In this document: one piece after another, positions 1-6,390 of the stretch | How positions within the stretch are numbered: position 1 is the first letter of the stretch | Layout of the letters: each line of letters opens with the position of its first letter | Assembly (NCBI GenBank): GCA_030700195.1 | Contig: JAUYKD010000030.1 | Location: 1 to 21,432 of the forward strand | Length of the DNA stretch: 21,432 nucleotides | From: Candidatus Nealsoniibacteriota bacterium | Lineage (GTDB): Bacteria > Patescibacteriota > Minisyncoccia > Minisyncoccales > MHMH01 | Direction of reading: 5' to 3' | Notes under the pieces: model-generated | Database searches by the model: none | What the model was told of the DNA's origin: nothing | The model's input: only the letters and a program-made list of their open reading frames with translations | Program-made: the position numbers and the translations under genes

Positions 1-47
1 CCGGTCAAAGTCGCCGTCGCCAAAATAAAAGTCTTAATCTTCTGCAT
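1..47 (-). CDS. N-terminus of a secreted or membrane protein (partial)
   Basis: On the minus strand an ATG at 47 opens a frame that runs off the left edge and reads MQKIKTFILATATLTG. A short basic start followed by a hydrophobic stretch ending in small residues is what a signal peptide or first membrane helix looks like. A possible -10 (TAGAAT) lies about six bases before the ATG and no Shine-Dalgarno sequence is seen. Only 15 codons are visible, so no function can be given and the call could be wrong. Confidence 0.4.
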   Translation of the reverse strand, partial: MQKIKTFILATATLT

Positions 48-80
48 AGTTATTCTATCTTAACAAATTTATCCTAAAAT

Positions 81-120
81 AAAAAAGGGCGGGCTGGTTT
101 TGATCCCAGACCGCCTCTTT
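81..120 (-). terminator. Rho-independent terminator after the 34-residue gene
   Basis: Read on the minus strand, GGCGG-t-CTGG pairs with CCAG-c-CCGCC around a loop of about seven bases, with one mismatch. The stem is extended by AAAG/CTTT and followed by a run of six T and more T-rich sequence. It lies 18 bp after the stop of the small gene at 138-242 and before the start of the partial gene at 1-47, the right place to end the short operon 643-138. Confidence 0.6.
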
Positions 121-137
121 AGCCTTATTGTTTTTTT

Positions 138-242
138 CTAATTTTTTTCTTTTTTCTTTTTTTCCTCTTTTTCTAATTCTGCTATCCGTTTCTTCGCTTT
201 TTTTATCCGATTTTGCAAAATTTCTGGGGTTGTAGGAATCAT
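138..242 (-). CDS. 34-residue basic coiled peptide, unknown function
   Basis: The frame begins MIPTTPEILQNRIKKAKKRI and ends in a highly charged Lys/Glu tail and a TAG stop. The middle has heptad-like spacing (I13, I20, L23), so a single amphipathic or coiled helix is likely. The main evidence that it is real is the ribosome binding site: bases 247-260 read on the minus strand are AGAAAGGAGGTGAT, an extended Shine-Dalgarno sequence with 8 bp to the ATG, the best in the window. It starts 26 bp after the 124-residue gene and is followed by a terminator, so it looks like the last gene of a two-gene operon. I do not recognise a family; an antitoxin-like or nucleic-acid-binding role would be a guess. 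Confidence 0.55.
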   Translation of the reverse strand: MIPTTPEILQNRIKKAKKRIAELEKEEKKKKEKN

Positions 243-268
243 TTTTATCACCTCCTTTCTTTGATTTT

Positions 269-643
269 TTACTTTCTTATCTCAAGGTGTTTCTCAAAAA
301 TCGCGGCAATGCCTTTAATTTCTTCGGCATATTTCGCTAAGCGCGTCTCCTCGCGTTTTATGATTTGTCTTTTCACTTTCGGAGACATGGGCATTTCTCC
401 TGATCTCGCCAAGACGATGCGCAACGAATAAACTTGATCACTCATCGGAGCCAAGGGATGGCGATCATCGACAAAACATATTCTTTTTAATTCGGGAATT
501 TCATCTTTATATTTTTTCCAAATCTCAAGCACTGCCGCATGCCATTTATCAATGTCTGGATCAAATCTGCACATCGCAGATTCTGCCAAAGCCAAAGTAA
601 GGATATCTATATAGCTGACAAAAGTATCAAGCGCGCTAACCAT
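269..643 (-). CDS. Hypothetical protein, 124 residues
   Basis: I do not recognise this protein. It has no signal peptide or membrane segment and should be cytoplasmic and mostly helical. The C-terminal 50 residues are basic and charged (MSPKVKRQIIKREETRLAKY), and the middle holds IPELKRICFVDDRHPLAPMSD. The ATG at 643 is preceded by a G-rich ribosome binding site (AAGGGGGAAC, five bases before the ATG). A plausible sigma-70 promoter lies at 710-737. The 34-residue gene follows after 26 bp, presumably on the same message. Coding quality is supported by the leader, the operon partner and the amino acid composition. Confidence 0.6.
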   Translation of the reverse strand: MVSALDTFVSYIDILTLALAESAMCRFDPDIDKWHAAVLEIWKKYKDEIPELKRICFVDDRHPLAPMSDQVYSLRIVLARSGEMPMSPKVKRQIIKREETRLAKYAEEIKGIAAIFEKHLEIRK

Positions 644-709
644 TTTTTGTTCCCCCTTCCATTATTTATTTGTTAAAAAAACAAACGACAAACTCTCCTT
701 TTTAATTTT

Positions 710-737
710 AGAATAATCTTTATTTAAAAAATGTCAA
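710..737 (-). promoter_or_regulatory. Predicted sigma-70-type promoter for the 643-138 operon
   Basis: On the minus strand TTGACA (732-737) is followed after 16 bp by TATTCT (710-715). The -35 is perfect and the -10 matches at four of six positions. Transcription from here would give a leader of about 60 bases before the ATG at 643. Confidence 0.45.
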
Positions 738-744
738 TTGAAAA

Positions 745-981
745 TTATATAAGATGTTTTTTCATAAATGCCCTGCCCGAACCAGATTTAAGATATTTTT
801 CAAATTCAAAAGCTTTATATTTATCATTAAAAACAATATGAGTCGCTAATTGAATAGGGCGACGATTTTCAGTTGCAGGCACATATCCACTCATGTGGCG
901 TTCTAATCTTTCTTCTAGATTTTCTGTGCAACCAGTATATGGTTTACCATCAGCGCATTTTAATATGTAAACGTAATACAT
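745..981 (-). CDS. Small GIY-YIG domain protein (YhbQ/UvrC-type nuclease domain)
   Basis: The 78 residues are one bare GIY-YIG domain. The GIY motif is YVY at 3-5 and the YIG motif is YTG at 15-17, joined by LKCADGKP. Arg25 in NLEERLERH and the Glu of FEFEKYLKSGSG fit the conserved Arg and metal-binding Glu of the family. Stand-alone domains of this kind (YhbQ/URI group) are thought to be structure-specific nucleases, but their jobs are poorly known and they are abundant in Patescibacteria. There is no second domain. No strong ribosome binding site is seen. The gene sits between a promoter region and a palindrome cluster that begins 10 bp upstream of its ATG. Confidence 0.85.
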   Translation of the reverse strand: MYYVYILKCADGKPYTGCTENLEERLERHMSGYVPATENRRPIQLATHIVFNDKYKAFEFEKYLKSGSGRAFMKKHLI

Positions 982-990
982 TTTAGTAAA

Positions 991-1056
991 TCCCGCCGTC
1001 GCGTTCTTCCAGCGGACATTGTCCGCCGAAGCCCGCTATGGCGGGCGAAGGCGGGA
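991..1056. repeat. Nested GC-rich palindrome cluster (REP-like)
   Basis: The outer arms TCCCGCC (991-997) and GGCGGGA (1050-1056) are perfect inverted copies. Between them are two more perfect palindromes: GCGGACA-t-TGTCCGC (about 1012-1026) and GCCCGC-tatg-GCGGGC (1031-1046). The DNA could fold into several alternative hairpins. Its composition differs strongly from the AT-rich surroundings. It resembles the dispersed short palindromes of Patescibacteria genomes; that it is repeated elsewhere in this genome is an inference. Confidence 0.6.
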
Positions 1057-1168
1057 CACTCGGGTTAAGTACCCCAGTGAACGCCCCTTATAGAGGCATT
1101 ATCGCACTTTTGAGGCCATTTTGCCAGAGCGAGCTTGAGGTATGTGGGTCGGGGTCTAAAAATTGGAC

Positions 1169-1215
1169 TGTCTCATTTTTTTAGGTTTTTAAGCTAAAAT
1201 GGTACAAATGAGACA
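1169..1215. repeat. 10-bp perfect inverted repeat with inner stem
   Basis: TGTCTCATTT (1169-1178) and AAATGAGACA (1206-1215) are exact inverted copies. A second pair, TTTTAG (1179-1184) and CTAAAA (1194-1199), lies inside them, leaving a 9-base loop and a 6-base bulge. It could be a hairpin in RNA or the footprint of a mobile-element end. There is no T-run after it in either direction, so it is not a standard terminator. Confidence 0.45.
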
Positions 1216-1306
1216 CGAAAGGGCTGTATTAAATTGATACAATGTAGTGTTTCATTTTCCGCCGCACCCTCATTTAGGCCGGCGAATTTTTGGGCAACTT
1301 TTTGAC

Positions 1307-2779
1307 CTAATAATTCAAACCGTGGCACTTTTTATATTTTTTCCCAGAATCACACGGACATTTGTCATTTCTACCAACCCTAGGAATGTATTTTCGAACT
1401 ACGTCGGGAAACTCCTTATCGTCCATTTTATAAAAATTGGAGTTTACTAATATTTGAAGTTTTACTCTAAGTTCTTCTGCTTCTTTTTGCATTTTTTCGT
1501 TCCAATGTCGTCCATTAAGATAAATTGCGTCCTCTGATCTTTCCTGCAGTTCTTTTCCTGATTCTGTAGAAAAACCGACGATATCTTTTGCTCGCGGATA
1601 AACAGCTCGGACGATCATACAACAAGCTGTTAAATATTCACCCCTACGAAGTCTGTATTCTTCCCTTGTTACTCCCGCTTCTTGTGGAAAAACGATTAAA
1701 ACATAATATGGATCCTCATCGTTTAAGGGAATAATAAATCTTCTCCCGCAAATATTATCGGGAGTTTTTTCAATCAAACCCAAGACGGCTTTTGATAAAA
1801 CTCTTCTATGAAATCTAGATTCTCCAGCGAAAAATCGTAATATTTTCTCTGAGTCTTTTAATCCCCCGGCTGATACTGTATATTGAGTACCGTTTAACGC
1901 ATGAAGATTAAATCTCTCGATTAGTTCATCCCAAAAATAGCTTATCCTATCCTCATTTAACTGTGCTTTCCTTTGTGGATTATTGCAAAAATAATCCCAA
2001 GCTCCTTCGACGATCGCTATTCCGTCTAAATCTGTTGGGAAATCGAAATCATGAACCCCGTCTTTTATTTTAGTTAAATATGACGGCAACAAATCTTCCT
2101 CTCCCGTTGCCGATATTCCTTTATCAGAACGCAAAAGAATTTCCTTTTTAGAAAAATAGGAAACTAGGTCTGATATTGTATCGAGTGTACCCATTACGAT
2201 ATCCAGCGTTGCGTCATCTAATACGTGAACAAATGTCTTGAGAGGATTAATGTCCCCAATAACAAATGGTGTTGTATGTCTGGTAATGCCTTTTATGTCG
2301 TTTTGTATCATTAAACTTCCGCTACCGCTACCAAAATATTTCTTACAAGCATCGGACGTACCATGCGCGATCAGTATTAGGTGAATTTTCGCTTCATGAG
2401 TATCGATATCAAACGGAAAGGGGCGTTCGCACTCTTTATCCAAAAAAACACTTTCTGGGCGTTGCCTTATCCACTGCTCGGCTCTCCATAGTTGTTTGGC
2501 GGATTTTTCAACAGCTCTTCTGAACCATCTATTCCAGTTAAGTTTGTCATCGGTACTTTCCGGGTATTTACATACTTTATCAGAAAAAATCAATATGTGA
2601 TTTCCGAAAACAACCAATAAATCAGATAATTCTTTCTCCTTTGCCCGATAGAGGTTTGGATAACTCCACAACGAAAGAAATGTTTTATTGCAAAGTTTAG
2701 TTAAATATTCTTCTGATTTATTCAAACCAGAACTCTTTAAAATGGGCGACCTGTTTATTTTTAGAGGGTTTAGTTCCAT
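1307..2779 (-). CDS. SEC-C motif protein with possible nuclease-like N-terminus
   Basis: The last 20 residues form a SEC-C zinc motif: Cys474, Cys476, Cys485 and His486 in CPCDSGKKYKKCHG, the metal-binding tail shared with SecA and many unrelated proteins. The N-terminal 100 residues contain KEKELSDLLVVFGNHILIFSDK (47-68), whose acid-strand-turn-strand-Asp-Lys layout resembles the core of a PD-(D/E)XK nuclease. This resemblance is by eye only. The middle 350 residues I do not recognise. There is no signal peptide, so it is cytoplasmic. It is divergent from the LexA-methylase fusion with only about 55 bp between the starts and shares its control region. The CCATATGG palindrome covers its start codon. 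A defence or DNA-processing role is suggested by the neighbours only. Confidence 0.7.
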   Translation of the reverse strand: MELNPLKINRSPILKSSGLNKSEEYLTKLCNKTFLSLWSYPNLYRAKEKELSDLLVVFGNHILIFSDKVCKYPESTDDKLNWNRWFRRAVEKSAKQLWRAEQWIRQRPESVFLDKECERPFPFDIDTHEAKIHLILIAHGTSDACKKYFGSGSGSLMIQNDIKGITRHTTPFVIGDINPLKTFVHVLDDATLDIVMGTLDTISDLVSYFSKKEILLRSDKGISATGEEDLLPSYLTKIKDGVHDFDFPTDLDGIAIVEGAWDYFCNNPQRKAQLNEDRISYFWDELIERFNLHALNGTQYTVSAGGLKDSEKILRFFAGESRFHRRVLSKAVLGLIEKTPDNICGRRFIIPLNDEDPYYVLIVFPQEAGVTREEYRLRRGEYLTACCMIVRAVYPRAKDIVGFSTESGKELQERSEDAIYLNGRHWNEKMQKEAEELRVKLQILVNSNFYKMDDKEFPDVVRKYIPRVGRNDKCPCDSGKKYKKCHGLNY

Positions 2780-2790
2780 ATGGTGAGACT

Positions 2791-2799
2791 TGTGGATAA
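2791..2799 (-). promoter_or_regulatory. Perfect DnaA-box sequence in the divergent control region
   Basis: On the minus strand the bases read TTATCCACA, the consensus DnaA box, midway between the SEC-C gene and the LexA-methylase gene. It is a single copy without an AT-rich unwinding region or further boxes nearby, so it is not an origin. It could be a DnaA-responsive site or chance. Confidence 0.25.
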
Positions 2800-2804
2800 C
2801 TTAT

Positions 2805-2834
2805 TTGGACTTTCTATTCATTTTCTATTATACT
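2805..2834 (+). promoter_or_regulatory. Predicted promoter of the LexA-methylase gene, with a direct repeat
   Basis: TTGGAC (2805-2810) is a good -35. TATACT (2829-2834) is a good -10 at a spacing of 18. TATTAT (2826-2831) is an alternative at 15. Two exact copies of TTTCTATT (2811-2818 and 2822-2829) lie 11 bp apart between the boxes, one helical turn, where a repressor could bind. No GAAC-N4-GTTC or CTGT-N8-ACAG LexA box is present. Confidence 0.4.
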
Positions 2835-4274
2835 ATGGCTAGAAGCACTAAGTCAATTTCTATGATTACAAAAAGACAAAAAGAGGTTCTTAATTTCATC
2901 ACTAGCTACCAAAAAAGTAAGGGATACTCCCCTTCGCTTGAGGATATATGTAAAAAATTTAAACTCGCGTCTGTCTCAACGGCTCATTTTCACGTTTCCA
3001 AGCTCCGCGATTTAGGATATTTGTCAAAAGAAAAAAATAAACCACGCTCTATTGAGGCGTTGGGTCATGAGACAATGATAAAAATTCCGCTTTTGGGGAC
3101 TATTGCTGCCGGTGAACCAATAGAGGCGATCCAAGATAAGGAAATGATCGCTGTACCAAAAAGCAGTGTTCCTCAATCATCGGAGGTTTATGCTCTCCGC
3201 GTAGTCGGAAATAGTATGATTGATGAAAATATTAATGATGGCGATATTGTTTTGGTAAGACAACAAGAGACCGCCGAAAACGGTCAGAAAGTGGTAGCTC
3301 TTATTGATAATCACGAAGCGACACTCAAAAAATACTATCGCGAGCGAGGACACATCCGCCTACAACCGGCAAACAAAAATATGGAGCCGATCATTTTGCG
3401 AAATGGTCGGGATATTGCAATTCAAGGAATAGTAATCGATGTTATTCGTGAAGAAGGCGCTTCAACGATTAAGCTCCTAGAACACAAAGAAACAGAAGAG
3501 CATAAAGAATTGCCACTAAACGAAATTATCTGCGGTAATGCGATAGATGTAATGAAAACATTCCCATCTAACTCAATAGATCTCGTAGTAACATCGCCGC
3601 CTTATGATGAATTAAGAAATTATAAAGGTTATAACTTTGACTTTGATGGTATTGCTAGGGGTTTATTTAGGGTAATAAAGAAAGGGGGTGTTCTGGTTTG
3701 GGTTGTCGGAGACAAAATTAAAAAAGGAAATAAAAGCCTCACAAGTTTCAGGCAAGCACTGTCTTTTCAGGAACTCGGATTCAACGCTCATGACGTTATG
3801 ATTTATAAGAAAAAAAATACTCCTTTTATGAGGACAAATGGATACACAAACTGTTTTGAATTTATGCTTGTTTTCAGTAAGGGTTCGCCAAAAAAATTTA
3901 ATCCATTAAAAGTTAAAACCGCGAGACAGGGACAAGAAATGTTACCTTTCAACAAGGGGCCGGATGGAATAAATAAAAAAATCATGGGCGAACTCAAACC
4001 CGAAAAAACAATGACAAATGTTTGGGAGTACGCTGTAGGACTTTATGGAACAACGAGCGATAAGATTGCTTTTGAGCACCCCGCAGTGTTCCCAGAAAAA
4101 TTAGCTGAAGACCATATCCTTTCGTGGACCGGTCAAGGTGATGTTGTTTTTGATCCGATGTGCGGCTCGGGGACTACCTGTAAAATGGCGAAAAAAAATA
4201 GCCGGTCTTATATCGGCTGTGATATATCTAAAGAGTATGTCGAACTAACAAAAAAGAGGCTAAAATTTATTTAA
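2835..4274 (+). CDS. LexA repressor fused to a beta-class DNA methyltransferase
   Basis: Residues 1-210 are a full LexA. There is a winged helix (ITKRQKEVLNFI to KPRSIEAL, 11-76), the autocleavage site Ala92-Gly93 in IAAGEP, nucleophile Ser127 in GNSM and Lys165, all at the spacings seen in E. coli LexA. A charged linker (about 208-228) leads into a DNA methyltransferase. The latter has TSPPY (253-257, motif IV) first and FDPMCGSGTT (439-448, AdoMet motif I) last, the beta-class order used by N4-cytosine and N6-adenine enzymes. No stop or frameshift separates the halves. RecA-stimulated cleavage is known for LexA; here it would cut the DNA-binding head off the methylase, which is inference. 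Met10 (2862) aligns better with the usual LexA start, and neither ATG has a Shine-Dalgarno. The TTG at 2790 lies upstream of the promoter and is unlikely. Confidence 0.88.
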   Translation: MARSTKSISMITKRQKEVLNFITSYQKSKGYSPSLEDICKKFKLASVSTAHFHVSKLRDLGYLSKEKNKPRSIEALGHETMIKIPLLGTIAAGEPIEAIQDKEMIAVPKSSVPQSSEVYALRVVGNSMIDENINDGDIVLVRQQETAENGQKVVALIDNHEATLKKYYRERGHIRLQPANKNMEPIILRNGRDIAIQGIVIDVIREEGASTIKLLEHKETEEHKELPLNEIICGNAIDVMKTFPSNSIDLVVTSPPYDELRNYKGYNFDFDGIARGLFRVIKKGGVLVWVVGDKIKKGNKSLTSFRQALSFQELGFNAHDVMIYKKKNTPFMRTNGYTNCFEFMLVFSKGSPKKFNPLKVKTARQGQEMLPFNKGPDGINKKIMGELKPEKTMTNVWEYAVGLYGTTSDKIAFEHPAVFPEKLAEDHILSWTGQGDVVFDPMCGSGTTCKMAKKNSRSYIGCDISKEYVELTKKRLKFI

Positions 4275-4279
4275 TCGTT

Positions 4280-4855
4280 CTATTTAATAAATTTAATAGC
4301 CCTTTTCAGAAGCTCTTTATCGTCTTTAAATCTACCTATCCCGGTATTACAACTATCACATACCCAACCCCTTACCTTACCCGAACGATGATCGTGTTCA
4401 AGAACTACCTTGCTAGTAATGCCGGCGATGGTCCTTTTTGAACAGATAGGACATTCGAAAGGTTCATTTACTGGTTTTTTCTTAAGCCACTTGAGTTTAT
4501 CCGCTCTGGATACTCCGACCCCCTCCATCTCTACTCGACAATCTTTACATGATGGTCGTCTCACCGATCTATTGTTCTTTGCATTCTGATTTTTAGCAAA
4601 CTCTGCAGTCTTTTTGAGTTTGTGACAAACGTTACAAATTTTCTTAGAAAATCCGTCTCCTGTCTTTCTTACGTCTATAACTTCGAAATCATTTTTACTT
4701 AGATCAATCTGTTTCCAAATTCTTATAAAAAATACCGAGGCATGATCTTTTGCCTCTGATTTTATGACCCCGACATCGTTCTTTTCAACCGCAATTCCTC
4801 CGGGGATTGCAATGCTTCTCCTTGCCACGATAAATTTGTTAGATAAGTTAGCCAT
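4280..4855 (-). CDS. HNH endonuclease of the recombination endonuclease VII family
   Basis: The C-terminal 60 residues carry the endonuclease VII fold of phage T4 gp49. Zinc pairs are Cys135/Cys138 (CPIC) and Cys166/Cys169 (CDSC), the HDH catalytic motif is at 154-156 and Asn170 follows in CNTGIGRFKDD. Upstream is a second possible zinc ribbon (CNVC at about 74-77 with CKDC some 30 residues later). The N-terminal 65 residues look like a small beta domain that I do not recognise; it could read DNA. Family members cleave branched DNA or act as nicking or restriction enzymes. The stop lies 5 bp from the stop of the convergent LexA-methylase gene, which makes a restriction-modification pairing possible but not shown. 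Confidence 0.85.
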   Translation of the reverse strand: MANLSNKFIVARRSIAIPGGIAVEKNDVGVIKSEAKDHASVFFIRIWKQIDLSKNDFEVIDVRKTGDGFSKKICNVCHKLKKTAEFAKNQNAKNNRSVRRPSCKDCRVEMEGVGVSRADKLKWLKKKPVNEPFECPICSKRTIAGITSKVVLEHDHRSGKVRGWVCDSCNTGIGRFKDDKELLKRAIKFIK

Positions 4856-4915
4856 TTCAAAAAATAATCGATCGATCTTTTTATAAATCTTGGGTCTATA
4901 GAAACTACCTTAATT

Positions 4916-4936
4916 CTGCCATTTTGGCAGTTTTTT
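4916..4936 (+). terminator. Short hairpin followed by six T
   Basis: CTGCC-atttt-GGCAG (4916-4930) is a perfect 5-bp stem followed by TTTTTT. Its form is that of an intrinsic terminator on the plus strand. No plus-strand gene ends close by (the LexA-methylase gene stops 640 bp earlier), so it may instead catch read-through into the recombinase gene or act as a dyad operator. Confidence 0.4.
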
Positions 4937-5059
4937 GTCTATCATGGGATAAAAACGAGGAGCAAAAGTTATCAACTCCGGGGGTCTGGACTAAGGGTCG
5001 CCCTTGCGTCATTCCTTTGTCTTGAAAGGTCGAATTATTAACCAATAACACTTAAAGGT

Positions 5060-6388
5060 ATGGAACAAGGAATAACGCAAATTCGCAGTCCCAAGCAGCC
5101 GATAACTGCCTCTCCCCTTCGATACTGCCTCTATGCTCGCAAATCAACGGAGTCGGAGGAGCGCCAGATTCTCTCCATCGATTCTCAGGTCAAAGAGATG
5201 CTCCAGTTGGCTGAACGGGAGGGCTTGGAGATCGCGGAAATCAAACGAGAATCCCACTCGGCGAAAGATACAGGCCAAAGGCCGATCTTCAATGAAATCG
5301 TGGAAGAAATCAAACAAGGAAAATTCAACGGCATACTGACTTGGGCTCCGGATAGAATCTCAAGAAACGCCGGAGATTTGGGAAGAATCGTGGATTTGAT
5401 GGATCAGAAGCTATTGCTCGAAATCCGCACTTATGGCCAGAGATTCACCAATAATCCCAATGAGAAATTCCTATTGATGATCCTCGGCAGTCAAGCCAAG
5501 CTTGAGAACGACAACCGAGGCATCAACGTAAAGCGCGGCTTGAGAACGAGGGTAGAAATGGGTTTATGGCCCGGGGTAGCTCCCCTGGGATACCTCAACC
5601 AGAAACTGATGGATAAAAAGTGCCAGATTCTCGTTGATCCAGCACGGGCTCCTATTATAAAGAAAATGTTTGAAAAAGTGGCATACGAACAATTTTCCGG
5701 AAGGAAGCTTTATAACTGGCTTAAATTTGAACTGAACTTCTATACGAGAGGCAATAAATCGCTGACGCTCTCGGGCATCTACCGGATACTCGATAATCCC
5801 TTTTACTATGGTATATTCGAGTTCCCGAAAAACAGCGGCAACCTCTATCAGGGCAAGCATCAGCCGCTGATTAATCAGGAACTGTTCGAAAAAGCCAAAG
5901 CCCAGTTGAAACGCGATCAGATAGTCAGAGAGAATAAAGAGTTTGCCTTTACCAAACTCTTCACTTGCGGCTACTGCGGATCGGGCATATCCGCCGAAGA
6001 AAAATGGAAAGTGCTCAAAGACGGAACTTCAGCACACTATATCTATTACGGGTGCAGCCGGGCGAAGGATAGAAATTGCAAGAATAAATACATCCGCGAA
6101 GAAGAATTAATCGAGGAGCTTCTTAAGATTATAGATAAAGTGAATCTCAACGAACTCGGCATGAAGCAGAAGCTCGAGGATGAAATCAGGCGATTCAACA
6201 AGCTCCAGAAAATCGTAAACGGCAGAACCGGACAGGCGCTGGTCGAGGAAAACGATGTGAATATCCGCCAATACGCCAAATATCTTCTGAAAGAAGGCAG
6301 CACTTCAGACAAGAGAGAACTGCTCGCAAATCTGCGAAGCCGGCTGAATTATAAGGACAAGAAAATTACCCTGATTGAGGAGGCGTAA
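5060..6388 (+). CDS. Serine recombinase (resolvase/recombinase family)
   Basis: The protein has the layout of a large serine recombinase. The resolvase domain (about 20-160) has the catalytic motif YARKS with Ser29 as nucleophile, and the DRISRN stretch with conserved Arg. A recombinase DNA-binding domain follows (about 165-290), then a zinc ribbon (CGYCG...YGCSRAKDRNC, about 303-335) and a short helical tail. At 442 residues it is compact, with a much shorter coiled tail than phage integrases. Such enzymes integrate, excise or invert DNA through a Ser-DNA intermediate. Its G+C content is visibly higher than in the LexA-methylase gene, which fits transfer. The start has AAAGG only one base before the ATG, so its ribosome site is poor. 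Attachment sites could not be identified. Confidence 0.92.
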   Translation: MEQGITQIRSPKQPITASPLRYCLYARKSTESEERQILSIDSQVKEMLQLAEREGLEIAEIKRESHSAKDTGQRPIFNEIVEEIKQGKFNGILTWAPDRISRNAGDLGRIVDLMDQKLLLEIRTYGQRFTNNPNEKFLLMILGSQAKLENDNRGINVKRGLRTRVEMGLWPGVAPLGYLNQKLMDKKCQILVDPARAPIIKKMFEKVAYEQFSGRKLYNWLKFELNFYTRGNKSLTLSGIYRILDNPFYYGIFEFPKNSGNLYQGKHQPLINQELFEKAKAQLKRDQIVRENKEFAFTKLFTCGYCGSGISAEEKWKVLKDGTSAHYIYYGCSRAKDRNCKNKYIREEELIEELLKIIDKVNLNELGMKQKLEDEIRRFNKLQKIVNGRTGQALVEENDVNIRQYAKYLLKEGSTSDKRELLANLRSRLNYKDKKITLIEEA

Positions 6389-6390
6389 AA

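Larger units (their letters stand above)
982..1306. other. Non-coding stretch of 325 bp with palindromic elements
   Basis: No convincing gene is present; the short plus-strand frame at 1247-1450 only runs into the SEC-C gene on the other strand. Bases 982-1165 are clearly richer in G+C than the genes on either side. The stretch holds a nested palindrome cluster (991-1056) and a 10-bp inverted repeat (1169-1215). The rest (1057-1168 and 1216-1306) shows no feature I can name. Confidence 0.5.

Noticed and set aside
247..260. 3' end of a 16S rRNA gene
   Set aside because: ATCACCTCCTTTCT matches the 16S tail, but the conserved bases before it (CTGCGGTTGG) are absent and a coding frame starts 8 bp away on the other strand, so it is a Shine-Dalgarno sequence.
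1169..1215. Complete insertion sequence between the inverted repeats
   Set aside because: Only 27 bp lie between the arms and no transposase frame is present.
2791..2799. Replication origin at the DnaA box
   Set aside because: Only one box, no cluster, no AT-rich unwinding stretch with repeats, and no dnaA or dnaN gene next to it.
2790..2834. TTG start of the LexA-methylase frame
   Set aside because: The 15 extra residues are encoded by the promoter itself (-35 TTGGAC and -10 TATACT), are hydrophobic and unlike any LexA N-terminus, and lack a ribosome binding site.
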